This document shows positions 54,967 to 63,979 of a stretch of 64,000 nt of DNA, in pieces; position 1 is the first letter of the stretch, and the number at the start of each line of letters is the position of its first letter. The notes beneath the pieces are model-generated. The model was not told the origin of the DNA. It did no database searches and worked only from the letters and a program-made list of their open reading frames with translations. The DNA is from G965195345 sp965277775 (lineage in GTDB: Bacteria > Pseudomonadota > Gammaproteobacteria > CAKMZV01): the NCBI GenBank assembly GCA_965277775.1, contig OZ255843.1, positions 248,001 to 312,000 on the forward strand. The letters are read 5' to 3'. Position numbers and translations under genes: made by a program.

Positions 54967-55809
54967 TCAAACCGCCAAGTTATCGATCAATCGTGTCTCG
55001 TCCAAAAACACCGCCACAAACAAACGAATGGGACGCGAAACATCGTGCGCCACCGATAAATCGTCTGCATGACAAAATTCAAAGTAATCAATGACAAAAC
55101 CCCTATCTTGTAGCATTTTTTGGTGTTTTTGCACTATCTCAAGCAATGATATACCATTGCGGGCTTCAGCACACGCCGCTGCCATGACTTTATAAATGCC
55201 GCTGGCTATTTGGCGTTGCGTCGCATCCAAGTAACGATTACGCGAACTCATAGCCAATCCATCGGGCTCGCGTTGCGTCGGCACGCCGTGTATGGTTATG
55301 TCTATGGGCAGACCTTGTGCCACTTTCTTGATAATAAGCAGTTGTTGATAGTCTTTCTCGCCAAAAAACGCATGCTTGGCTGGAACGGCATCGAACAATT
55401 TATGAATGACTGTCACCACTCCAGTAAAAAAATGGGGCCGAGATTTGGCACAAAGTTGCTGATTTAAATAGGCAGGCGGGTCGATTTTTACAACATTGGC
55501 TTTGCCTTCAGGATAAAGCGTGGCTTCAGTGGGTAAAAATACCGCATCACACGCTTGTTGTTGTAAGTGTTGTAAATCTTGGTCGAGTATGCGCGGATAG
55601 CGCGAAAAATCTTCCATCGGCGAAAACTGCAGAGGATTAATAAAAATACTGACAATGACTTTATCGACGTGTTGTTTGGCTGCCTCAATTAGGGTCAAAT
55701 GCCCAGCGTGCAAATCACCCATTGTTGGCACAAAGGCTGTGGTTAATCCTTGTTCGTGGCAATGGTGTATCCACGATTGCACTTCCTCAATACGTTTAAA
55801 CTGCTTCAT
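54967..55809 (-). CDS. panC: Pantothenate synthetase
   Basis: The 280-residue enzyme starts at the ATG at 55809. It has FVPTMGDLHAGHLTLIEAA with the HxGH nucleotide motif, GEKDYQQLLIIKK and SSRNRYLD, all diagnostic. It ligates pantoate and beta-alanine using ATP. It follows panB by 7 bases; panD is not present in the window. Confidence 0.97.
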   Translation of the reverse strand: MKQFKRIEEVQSWIHHCHEQGLTTAFVPTMGDLHAGHLTLIEAAKQHVDKVIVSIFINPLQFSPMEDFSRYPRILDQDLQHLQQQACDAVFLPTEATLYPEGKANVVKIDPPAYLNQQLCAKSRPHFFTGVVTVIHKLFDAVPAKHAFFGEKDYQQLLIIKKVAQGLPIDITIHGVPTQREPDGLAMSSRNRYLDATQRQIASGIYKVMAAACAEARNGISLLEIVQKHQKMLQDRGFVIDYFEFCHADDLSVAHDVSRPIRLFVAVFLDETRLIDNLAV

Positions 55810-55816
55810 CAATGGC

Positions 55817-56596
55817 TTATTCGGGAAAGGTTCTCTGCTTGACCGCCGTCACATAGGCCTGAAAAGCCGCTTCAATGTCTGCTGTGTCTGCCAGAAAATT
55901 TTTGGCAAATTTAGGCACATAGGACGACAAACCCAAAACATCGTAGGCGACGAGCACTTGCCCATGGCAACGGTTGCCAGCGCCAATGCCGATCACCACG
56001 CCGTGCTCGCGCCAATCATCGCTAATACGCTCGGCAAGGTCTGCGGGCACGCATTCTAATACCAACATTTGTGCGCCCGCTTGGCGCAACGCTTGGGCAT
56101 TGTTAAAGATGGCAGTGGCTTCAGCAGCTTCAACGCCCATCATTTTAAACCCGCCTAAACGTTTGACCGACTGAGGTTGCAGTCCCAAGTGTCCACAAAT
56201 TGGTACATCAGCGCGCGTTAAGGTTTGAATCATTGCCAGGGTATTATCTTCGGCGCCTTCGATTTTAATCATATCGGCGTGCCCTTGTTGCATCAGTTTT
56301 TGTGCGCCATCGATGCCTCGCTCAACCGTCACAGTGCTCATAAACGGCATGTCAGCAATGACAAAGGTTTGAGGCGCGCCGCGTTTGACATTCGCTGTAT
56401 GATAGACCATATCATCCAATGTCACGGGCAAAGTGTCGGCATGGCCTTGAATCACCATACCCAAAGAATCACCTACCAAAATGGCATCAACTTTGGTGCG
56501 TTGTTGCACTGCTGCCATTGAAGCGTCGTAAGCGGTCAACACAGCAACCGCTTCCCCATCACTCACCATTTTCTTTAACACTTTTATATTATTCAT
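55817..56596 (-). CDS. panB: 3-methyl-2-oxobutanoate hydroxymethyltransferase
   Basis: From the ATG at 56596 the protein has 259 residues. VLTAYDASMA, ILVGDSLGMVIQGHADTLPVT and GHLGLQPQSVKRLGGF are the PanB signatures. It makes ketopantoate from ketoisovalerate and methylene-tetrahydrofolate. It overlaps folK by 8 bases. Confidence 0.97.
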   Translation of the reverse strand: MNNIKVLKKMVSDGEAVAVLTAYDASMAAVQQRTKVDAILVGDSLGMVIQGHADTLPVTLDDMVYHTANVKRGAPQTFVIADMPFMSTVTVERGIDGAQKLMQQGHADMIKIEGAEDNTLAMIQTLTRADVPICGHLGLQPQSVKRLGGFKMMGVEAAEATAIFNNAQALRQAGAQMLVLECVPADLAERISDDWREHGVVIGIGAGNRCHGQVLVAYDVLGLSSYVPKFAKNFLADTADIEAAFQAYVTAVKQRTFPE

Positions 56597-57080
56597 TTGG
56601 TATTGCTCCAATAATAAAGGGATCGCAAAGTGTCAATCTCTCAATGAGTTTTTTTCCATCGCAGACATAATCTGCGCCCAGTACATCCATCAATGGACGA
56701 ATGACAAAGTCTCTGTGTAACATTTCAGGGTGTGGAATTTGTAGCCGAGGCCTCGTCAATTGACGATCGCTGTAAAACAACAAATCAGCATCCAAAGTCC
56801 GTTCTCCCCAATGCCTGCCTTTCTTTCGTCCATGTTGTCGTTCTAACCATTGTAGCAAATCCAGCATTAGTAAGGGGCTTAGACTAGAGGTTAAAATGAC
56901 CACCGCATTGACAAATTGCGGTTGATCTTGTGGACCTAAGGGACGTGTGCGATAGAGTTTTGAGCACCCTGACAGATGCAAGCTGGGATGATTTTTTAGC
57001 GTTTGAATGGCGCGCCTAACTTGCGCCTCAGGATGGTTCAAGTTACTCCCCAGTGCAACCGCTATGGTCTGCGCCTCCAT
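56589..57080 (-). CDS. folK: 2-amino-4-hydroxy-6-hydroxymethyldihydropteridine diphosphokinase
   Basis: The 163-residue protein shows AVALGSNLNHPE at the start, LYRTRPLGPQDQPQFVNAV and the catalytic segment RTLDADLLFYSDR. HPPK pyrophosphorylates the pterin for folate synthesis. The pcnB-folK-panB-panC order is conserved in gammaproteobacteria. Confidence 0.97.
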   Translation of the reverse strand: MEAQTIAVALGSNLNHPEAQVRRAIQTLKNHPSLHLSGCSKLYRTRPLGPQDQPQFVNAVVILTSSLSPLLMLDLLQWLERQHGRKKGRHWGERTLDADLLFYSDRQLTRPRLQIPHPEMLHRDFVIRPLMDVLGADYVCDGKKLIERLTLCDPFIIGAIPNE

Positions 57081-57084
57081 ACCT

Positions 57085-58362
57085 TCAGTCAGTCTTGGTT
57101 TTGGATTTTTGTTTTTTTTGCGGCAAAATTGACGCTAAGGTCTCAGTTGGGTCTTGCCTATAGCGTGTCCAAAAATCAACCGTTTCAGCCAATGCCTCAC
57201 CCTTATCACATGCCGCGCGTAACAATAAAAAATCATGGAATAATTTGAATTTTGGATGCACGGCAACACTCCGAATTACCCGCGCTTTCATGCGTTGCAT
57301 ACGTAATTGAGAAATCCAGATTTCACGCATCACGGCCGTCAATCGATGCGGGATGTTCATGACGCCGTTTTGTTTGGCAATAATCATCGTTGAAACGCGT
57401 TGTGCTTTCACCATCACTGAATTTTCTGTGGATTGGTCAAAATTTTTGCACCATTCAGGCCACAACATAACCGCAAATATAAATGCGGAATTGAGTGATT
57501 TGTCTTCAGCCACCCTGAGATCAGCTTTGTGCAAGCAAGTTTCAAGCAATTGCATGTGCTCAGGCGACCAGTCCTGAATGGATTGAGCCGACAGAAAAAG
57601 ATAGCCAAACAAACCAGATTGCTTGAGCGCATTGAAACTGCGCACAGCATGACCCGTTTGAAAAAATTTGATCGTCTCATCCATCAAGCGAGCGCCGGGT
57701 AAACTCAGAATCAGCGCGTGGTTTTTGGCAATTTCTTGTTGCAAGTCATCGTCCAATTGAATGCCCAACTTTGCGCCAAAACGAACCGCTCGCAACATCC
57801 TCATCGGATCTTCCCGCAAACGTTGTTCTGGATCACCAATGAGCCGTATGGTCTGGTTTTTCAGATCATCCAAGCCACCCACATAATCGATGAGGCTATT
57901 GTCTGAAAACCGATAATACATCGCATTGATGGAAAAATCTCGGCGCCACACGTCCTCTTCCAAGTTGGTGCCATAGACATTGTCTGCACAGATGCGCCCA
58001 CTCTCGTCAATGATCCGATCTTGGTCAAGCCGTCCTTGTTCAGAGGAACGCAAGGTTGAAACCTCAACCAAACCATCCTGCGTATAAACGTGCGCCAATC
58101 TAAAGCGCCGTCCAATGAGGCGACACCTTCTTTTGAATATTTTTTTGACCGCTTCGGGCGTTGCATCGGTGACAACGTCAAAATCCTTGGGTTCAATACC
58201 CAAAATGGCGTCACGCAAACAACCGCCAACCAACCACGCAGAATGGCCTGCTTTTTCAATTTTCTTAACCAATGTTGACAGCTCAGACGGAAATGTTTTA
58301 TTAGTCAATCCAATGGACTTTGCTGAAATGATCGGATTTGATGAATTTTGCGACAAAGGCAT
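57085..58362 (-). CDS. pcnB: Poly(A) polymerase I
   Basis: The 425-residue nucleotidyltransferase has WLVGGCLRDAILG and KDFDVVTDATPE, the two catalytic aspartates, and RRFRLAHVY; a basic C-terminal tail (QKKQKSKTKTD) is typical of PcnB rather than of CCA-adding enzymes. It adds 3' poly(A) to RNAs, promoting decay. The ATG at 58362 leaves about 25 residues ahead of the core. It is the first gene of the minus-strand run to dsbA and diverges from purH. Confidence 0.93.
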   Translation of the reverse strand: MPLSQNSSNPIISAKSIGLTNKTFPSELSTLVKKIEKAGHSAWLVGGCLRDAILGIEPKDFDVVTDATPEAVKKIFKRRCRLIGRRFRLAHVYTQDGLVEVSTLRSSEQGRLDQDRIIDESGRICADNVYGTNLEEDVWRRDFSINAMYYRFSDNSLIDYVGGLDDLKNQTIRLIGDPEQRLREDPMRMLRAVRFGAKLGIQLDDDLQQEIAKNHALILSLPGARLMDETIKFFQTGHAVRSFNALKQSGLFGYLFLSAQSIQDWSPEHMQLLETCLHKADLRVAEDKSLNSAFIFAVMLWPEWCKNFDQSTENSVMVKAQRVSTMIIAKQNGVMNIPHRLTAVMREIWISQLRMQRMKARVIRSVAVHPKFKLFHDFLLLRAACDKGEALAETVDFWTRYRQDPTETLASILPQKKQKSKTKTD

Positions 58363-58447
58363 TAAGATGCCCGCATTATTGACGATGATACATGAATTAT
58401 TAGACCTTTTTATGATTCATTCCAACAACCATTGCAGTTGGTTATGT

Positions 58448-58467
58448 GTGCCATCATGGCACTTTTT
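58448..58467 (+). terminator. Terminator-like hairpin in the purH upstream region
   Basis: GTGCCA-TCA-TGGCAC forms a 6-bp stem with a 3-base loop, followed directly by TTTTT on the plus strand. No plus-strand gene lies upstream (pcnB runs the other way), so it would stop a transcript begun within the pcnB-purH gap or antisense to the start of pcnB. It may take part in control of purH. Confidence 0.5.
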
Positions 58468-58576
58468 CAGGTGCTCGTATTTTACCCACTTATGGCGCTT
58501 TAAGTGGCATTAATGTTGTACTCTGCTCTATGGCACCTTCTGTTTTGTCTCTCTCGCTCGCTTAGGAGATTCTCAG

Positions 58577-58624
58577 ATGAATAAGATGGCAACGTTTTTC
58601 CATGCCCATGCGCGCCATAAATGA
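58577..58624 (+). CDS. Putative 15-residue leader peptide ahead of purH
   Basis: A short frame encodes MNKMATFFHAHARHK with AGGAGA 7 bases ahead of the ATG, the best ribosome binding site in the 340-base gap. Three of 15 residues are histidine. It ends 78 bases before purH. After it, ATTTGGAA and TTCCAAAT can pair around a 32-base loop that also holds TCCAA, an alternative partner of the first arm. PurH uses AICAR, a by-product of histidine synthesis, so a histidine-sensing leader would make sense, but this is inference. The rest of the gap 58363-58702 shows no other gene. Confidence 0.35.
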   Translation: MNKMATFFHAHARHK

Positions 58625-58702
58625 CGAATTTATTTGGAAACGAGCGCTAACCTATGAGAAAATCCAAGCCATTCCAAATAGAACACCAACCCTTTAATTT
58701 TA

Positions 58703-60259
58703 ATGACCCATCCTAAACTTGTGAACCCTCCAAAACGTGCGCTGATCAGTGTTTCTGATAAAAGCCACCTGCTTGAATTTGCCCAAGCACTTATCAATGC
58801 GGATTATGAGCTGCTGTCCACAGACGGCACGGCAAAATATTTGCGCGACCATCAATGCTCGGTCATCGATGTGTCTGATTACACAGGCTTTCCTGAGATC
58901 ATGGATGGGCGAGTCAAAAGCCTACACCCTAAAATTCATGGCGCCATTCTGGGCAGAAAAGGCACGGATGACGCTATTATTGCCGAACAAAACATCGTCT
59001 ATATTGATCTGGTTGTGGTCAATTTATATCCGTTTAAAGCCGTCACCAACCAAGCCGATTGCAGTGAAAGCACAGCGATTGAACACATAGACATTGGCGG
59101 ACCATCTATGATTCGAGCGGCGGCGAAAAACCATCAACGCGTCACCGTCGTCGTTGACCCTGATGACTACGTGGCCTTAACACCTTGTCTAAAAGCAGGC
59201 ATTGACCTTACCAAGCGTCAACAATTGGCCGCCAAAGCCTTTGCCTACACGGCAGATTACGACCACCACATCGCCGAATACTTCAATCAACACTTTCAGC
59301 CAGAACCTTTCCCAGAGACCCTACGTCTCAGCGCCACGCGCAAACAAATTTTACGTTACGGCGAAAACCCCCACCAACAAGCGGCAAGCTACGTTTTACA
59401 GGAGAGTGCTGAAGCCAGCGTGATAAACGCTACCCAACACCAAGGCAAAGCCCTGTCGTATAACAACATTGCCGACTCTGATGCGGCGCTCACCTGCGTC
59501 AAAGCTTTCGAACGACCCACTTGCGTGATTGTCAAACACGCCAATCCCTGTGGGGTGGCCTCTGCCCCAGATTTGATTGAGGCCTACAACAAAGCCTTTG
59601 CCACAGACCCAACTTCTGCTTTCGGCGGCATTTTGGCCTTCAATCACTGTGTTGATGCCGAGCTTGCCAATACCATCGTCAACAAACAATTTGTCGAAGT
59701 GATTGTCGCCCCAAAATTTAGCCCACAAGCCTTACAAACCTTTGCCCAAAAGCCCAACGTTCGCTTATTGTCTTGTGCCAAGCAATGGGTCAACCAGAAA
59801 GGCTACCATTTGCAACAGATTACCGACGGCTTGCTCTACCAATCAGCTGACCACGCCGACCATCAAGATTGGACCGTGGTCAGCCAAACCCAACCCACGG
59901 CACAGGCTATGAACGATCTGAAATTTGCTTGGAAAGTCGCAAAATACGTTAAATCCAACGCCATTGTTTACGCCAGAGACCAACAAACCATTGGCATTGG
60001 CGCAGGACAAATGAGCCGCATTTATTCAGCGCGCATTGCCCACCTAAAAGCCACCGATGAAGGATTGACGGTTGCTGGCTCAGTGATGGCGTCAGATGCT
60101 TTTTTTCCATTCAGCGATGCCATTGACGAAGCGCACAAGATTGGCATACAAGCGATTGTGCAACCAGGGGGTTCTCGCCAAGACGAGGCGGTGATTCGCG
60201 CGGCCGACGACTACGGCATTGCCATGGCATTCACTCACAGGCGTCACTTCAAACATTGA
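58703..60259 (+). CDS. purH: Bifunctional AICAR formyltransferase / IMP cyclohydrolase
   Basis: The 518-residue protein has the N-terminal MGS-like cyclohydrolase domain (ALISVSDKSHLLEFAQAL, then DGRVKSLHPKIHG) and the C-terminal formyltransferase domain (KHANPCGVASA, FPFSDAIDEA, QPGGSRQDEAVI). It carries out the last two steps of IMP synthesis. The ATG has no recognisable ribosome binding site, which is notable given the strong one at 58564. purD does not follow; mutS does. Confidence 0.97.
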   Translation: MTHPKLVNPPKRALISVSDKSHLLEFAQALINADYELLSTDGTAKYLRDHQCSVIDVSDYTGFPEIMDGRVKSLHPKIHGAILGRKGTDDAIIAEQNIVYIDLVVVNLYPFKAVTNQADCSESTAIEHIDIGGPSMIRAAAKNHQRVTVVVDPDDYVALTPCLKAGIDLTKRQQLAAKAFAYTADYDHHIAEYFNQHFQPEPFPETLRLSATRKQILRYGENPHQQAASYVLQESAEASVINATQHQGKALSYNNIADSDAALTCVKAFERPTCVIVKHANPCGVASAPDLIEAYNKAFATDPTSAFGGILAFNHCVDAELANTIVNKQFVEVIVAPKFSPQALQTFAQKPNVRLLSCAKQWVNQKGYHLQQITDGLLYQSADHADHQDWTVVSQTQPTAQAMNDLKFAWKVAKYVKSNAIVYARDQQTIGIGAGQMSRIYSARIAHLKATDEGLTVAGSVMASDAFFPFSDAIDEAHKIGIQAIVQPGGSRQDEAVIRAADDYGIAMAFTHRRHFKH

Positions 60260-60275
60260 ACACATCAGACCTCTT

Positions 60276-62828
60276 ATGATTGCCAACCACACGCCCATGA
60301 TGCAACAATATTTGAGCATCAAAAAACAGTATCCAGACATGCTGCTGTTTTTTCGCATGGGCGACTTTTATGAAATGTTTTTTGAGGATGCCCACCGCGC
60401 CTGCGCCCTGTTAGACATCACCCTCACCTATAGAGGCAAATCAAACGGCACCCCCATTCCTATGGCAGGCGTGCCCTATCACAGCGTCGAAGGCTACTTG
60501 AGCAAGCTCATTGAAAAAGGCGAGTCTGTGGTGATGTGCGAACAAATTGGCGAAGTCACAGGCAAAGGGCCCGTTGAAAGAGAAGTCAGTCGTATCATAA
60601 CGCCTGGCACCTTGATGGACGACTCCTTGTTACATTCACATCAAGCCAACTACTTGTTCAGCGCTTACTACCAAAAACCTGACTGGGGTTGTGCTTGGTT
60701 GGATCTATCCAGCGGTGAGTTTCGCGCCAAACACGTAGCCAGCATAGACCAGCTCGAGGCGGAAATCGAACGCATACACCCCAAAGAAATCCTCATTGCC
60801 GAACACCAACAAGCCTTATTACCCGACCTCACCTTGCACAGCATGCCCGATTGGTGGTTTGACAGCAACAGCTGTACCACCCTACTCCAACAACAGTTTA
60901 ACAGCCATGATTTATCAGGCTATGGTATCACCGAGTACCCCTTGGCGTTGATTGCCGCTGGTGCCGCGCTGACCTATGCCAATGAAATGCACAAAAACAC
61001 CCTCAATCACATCACTGGCATTGCCGTTGAGACCAGTGATGAGTTGGTCTATTTGGATGCCATTTGTCGGCGCAATTTAGAGATTGAATACAACCTCCAA
61101 GGCGGGCAATCCCATACCTTAATGGCCGTCATCGACGCCACCCAAACACCCATGGGCAGTCGCTTGATGCGTCAATGGATTAACGCCCCCTTACAAGACC
61201 ATCGTCCTTTAGAAGAACGGCTGAACGCCATAGAACAGTTCATGGCTTTTAGCGAGATGCAGACCATTCAAACCATCTTAAAATCCATTGGCGACGTCAC
61301 CCGCATCACTTCGCGCATTGCCGTACAAACTGCGCGTCCGCGCGACTTAGGGCAGCTGCGCATCGCCTTACAAAAAACCCCTGAGTTGAATACCATATTA
61401 AGCCCCATCGAACAACACGTGCCAAGGCTGATTGAACTGCCCGAATGCTTGACCTTATTAGAGCAATCGATCGTTGAATCACCACCGGCACTTGCCCGAG
61501 ACGGTGGCGTGATTGCCAGCGGTTTTGATGCCGACTTGGATGAGTACCGCAACCTCAAACAAAATGCCGCCGAAGTTTTATTGGAAATTGAAGGGCGCGA
61601 ACGCAGCCGAACCAACAACCAAAATCTCAAAGTCAGCTATAACCGAGTGCATGGCTACTACATAGAAATATCACGCGCTTATCGTGGCGAAATCCCAGCC
61701 GATTATCAACGACGCCAAACCTTAAAGAACGTCGAGCGTTATATCACACCTGAATTAAAGGTCTTTGAAGACAAAATCCTCAGCGCCAATGAACGCGCCC
61801 TCGCCATTGAAAAAGCGCTGTTTATCCAAGTACAAGATCAAATCAATGAGCACATGATCCCCTTGCAAAAATTAGCGCATCAGCTGGCATTGTTAGACAT
61901 TTATACCACCTTGGCAGAACGCGCAAAAACCTTGAATTGGGTTCGCCCTGTATACAGCGATGCCGTGATCTTAGACATTGAACAAGGTCGTCATCCTGTG
62001 GTTGAAGCCACCATGCAAAGCCACTTCATTGCCAATGATTTAATGCTCAATGCCAATGCAAGCATGGCGCTCATCACGGGACCCAATATGGGCGGCAAAT
62101 CGACCTTCATGCGCCAGAATGCGCTCATCGCACTGTTGGGTAAATGTGGCAGTTTCGTGCCGGCAAAAAGAGCCCACATTGGCAATATTGACCGCATCTT
62201 TACCCGTATTGGCGCCGCTGACGACCTGGCGTCAAACCGCTCCACCTTCATGGTTGAAATGACCGAAACCGCCAACATTTTAAACAATGCCACGCATCGA
62301 TCGCTGATCCTAATGGATGAAATCGGCCGAGGCACCTCCACTTTTGACGGTTTATCACTCGCTTGGGCCAGCGCCCTCGCCCTCAGCGACAAGCAAAGCT
62401 TGTGTTTATTCGCCACCCATTATTTTGAGCTGACTGTGCTCGAAGAGCAACAACAAAACATCATCAACTTACACTTAAAAGCCAAAGAATTTAAAAATGA
62501 AATTCGCTTTTTGTATCAAGTCGAATTAGGCGCCACCAACCAATCCTATGGCTTACAAGTCGCACAATTAGCAGGTGTTCCCCCCAAGGTCATTACATTG
62601 GCCAAACACAAGTTGCACGCCTTAGAAAACCAAACCTTGCAGAGCAATCCATTAAACAAAAATCAACCCGACTTATTCGCCTCTTCGGCTGAACCTTTAT
62701 CGTATGACGTAAATGAAAATCATGAAAGTCAGGCCATCATTGATGAACTGAGCGAATGCCAAGTCGAAGCGCTGACCCCCTTGCAAGCATTAAATTTTCT
62801 AGCCGAGCTCAAAACTCGGTTAAAATAA
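60276..62828 (+). CDS. mutS: DNA mismatch repair protein MutS
   Basis: From the ATG at 60276 (MIANHTPMMQQYL) the protein has 850 residues, like E. coli (853). The mismatch-reading motif G-D-F-Y-E is at residues 29-33, the Walker A GPNMGGKST starts at 602 and Walker B is LILMDEIGRGTSTFDG. It recognises mismatches and recruits MutL. It follows purH by 16 bases. The C-terminal tail keeps the tetramerisation-like end (LTPLQALNFLAELK). Confidence 0.98.
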   Translation: MIANHTPMMQQYLSIKKQYPDMLLFFRMGDFYEMFFEDAHRACALLDITLTYRGKSNGTPIPMAGVPYHSVEGYLSKLIEKGESVVMCEQIGEVTGKGPVEREVSRIITPGTLMDDSLLHSHQANYLFSAYYQKPDWGCAWLDLSSGEFRAKHVASIDQLEAEIERIHPKEILIAEHQQALLPDLTLHSMPDWWFDSNSCTTLLQQQFNSHDLSGYGITEYPLALIAAGAALTYANEMHKNTLNHITGIAVETSDELVYLDAICRRNLEIEYNLQGGQSHTLMAVIDATQTPMGSRLMRQWINAPLQDHRPLEERLNAIEQFMAFSEMQTIQTILKSIGDVTRITSRIAVQTARPRDLGQLRIALQKTPELNTILSPIEQHVPRLIELPECLTLLEQSIVESPPALARDGGVIASGFDADLDEYRNLKQNAAEVLLEIEGRERSRTNNQNLKVSYNRVHGYYIEISRAYRGEIPADYQRRQTLKNVERYITPELKVFEDKILSANERALAIEKALFIQVQDQINEHMIPLQKLAHQLALLDIYTTLAERAKTLNWVRPVYSDAVILDIEQGRHPVVEATMQSHFIANDLMLNANASMALITGPNMGGKSTFMRQNALIALLGKCGSFVPAKRAHIGNIDRIFTRIGAADDLASNRSTFMVEMTETANILNNATHRSLILMDEIGRGTSTFDGLSLAWASALALSDKQSLCLFATHYFELTVLEEQQQNIINLHLKAKEFKNEIRFLYQVELGATNQSYGLQVAQLAGVPPKVITLAKHKLHALENQTLQSNPLNKNQPDLFASSAEPLSYDVNENHESQAIIDELSECQVEALTPLQALNFLAELKTRLK

Positions 62829-62868
62829 TTGCGTTCATTCCTAACCCTTCCCAAACACACAGAGAATT

Positions 62869-63912
62869 ATGCAAAAAAATCCACTTGGAAAAACTGACCT
62901 ACACGTTTCAAAAATCTGCCTCGGTACCATGACTTGGGGCGAACAAAACACCGTGAAAGATGCATTTGAGCAGATGGATTACGCCTTAGACCATGGCGTC
63001 AACTTTATTGATACCGCTGAAATGTACGCCGTTCCCCCGCGTGAGCCCACTTGCGGATTAACTGAAACCTACCTTGGACAATGGTTGGCTGAAACCAAAC
63101 GCCGAGACGACATCGTCCTCGCGACCAAAATGGCCGGACCTGGACTGACTTGGATACGTGAAGCACGCGGATTGGTTGGTGATGACATTGAAAGCGCCAT
63201 TGACGGCTCATTAAAACGACTACAGACTGACGTCATCGACTTGTATCAAATCCATTGGCCACAAAGAACAGTGCAATTGTGGGGCAGACAAAACTATCAT
63301 GAATCCATGGTCGCCCCGCAAGCCGCAGAGCAATTAGAAGCGTTCTATCGCGCCTTAGCACGCATCCAAAAGAGCGGCAAAGTCCGCCATTTTGGCTTGT
63401 CAAACGAATCCCCTTGGGGCGTCATGAAATACCAACAGCTCACTGAAAAACATCAGCTACCCGCCATGGTATCCATTCAAAACGCCTACTCCATCTTAAG
63501 ACGCGATTTTGAAGTGGGCTTGAGCGAAATTGCTTTGTATGAAAAGATTGGGCTATTGGCGTACTCACCTCTTTGTGGCGGTGTGATGAGTGGCAAATAC
63601 TTAAACAACCAAATGCCCGAAGGCTCGCGCTTTAAATTGTTCCCAGATTTGATGGGTTATTACAAAAATGATCGCACCACCGAAGCACTTAAGCTGTATT
63701 TGGCTTTGGCTGAGGAATTGAACATCAGCCTCACCCAATTGGCATTGGCCTACGTCAACGACAGACCCTTTATGACCTCAAACATCATCGGTGCCACTAC
63801 GCTTGAGCAACTTGAAGAAAACATCAGCTCAGCCGACATCAGCCTCAGCGAAGAATCATTGAAAAGAATTGATGAAATCTTCACCCAATGGCCCAATCCA
63901 GGTAATTATTAA
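62869..63912 (+). CDS. Aldo/keto reductase (Tas family)
   Basis: The 347-residue TIM-barrel oxidoreductase has the N-terminal NPLGKTDLHVSKICLGTMTWG, the catalytic FIDTAEMYAVPPREPTCG with Asp and Tyr, the Lys in VLATKMAGPG and the His in DLYQIHWPQR. The insert around PREPTCG is typical of the E. coli Tas group. It reduces carbonyls with NADPH; the natural substrate is unknown. It follows mutS by 40 bases. Confidence 0.93.
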   Translation: MQKNPLGKTDLHVSKICLGTMTWGEQNTVKDAFEQMDYALDHGVNFIDTAEMYAVPPREPTCGLTETYLGQWLAETKRRDDIVLATKMAGPGLTWIREARGLVGDDIESAIDGSLKRLQTDVIDLYQIHWPQRTVQLWGRQNYHESMVAPQAAEQLEAFYRALARIQKSGKVRHFGLSNESPWGVMKYQQLTEKHQLPAMVSIQNAYSILRRDFEVGLSEIALYEKIGLLAYSPLCGGVMSGKYLNNQMPEGSRFKLFPDLMGYYKNDRTTEALKLYLALAEELNISLTQLALAYVNDRPFMTSNIIGATTLEQLEENISSADISLSEESLKRIDEIFTQWPNPGNY

Positions 63913-63924
63913 GCACTGGCTTGC

Positions 63925-63965
63925 ATAAAAAAAGGCTTCTAAAACGAATGACCGCTTTAGAAGCC
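63925..63965 (-). terminator. Intrinsic terminator of the tRNA gene at the right edge
   Basis: GGCTTCTAAA (63934-63943) and TTTAGAAGCC (63956-63965) form a perfect 10-bp stem. Read on the minus strand it is followed by a run of seven T, so it ends the tRNA transcript coming from the right. On the plus strand no T-tract follows. Confidence 0.8.
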
Positions 63966-63979
63966 CTGACAAGTTTATC

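Noticed and set aside
58412..58513. Frame of 33 codons rich in His and Trp upstream of purH as a leader peptide
   Set aside because: It has no ribosome binding site and runs through the terminator-like hairpin; the 15-codon frame at 58577 is the better candidate.
58584..58604. PurR-type operator around GCAACGTTTTTCC ahead of purH
   Set aside because: Only the central AACGTTT fits the consensus; the outer positions do not match.
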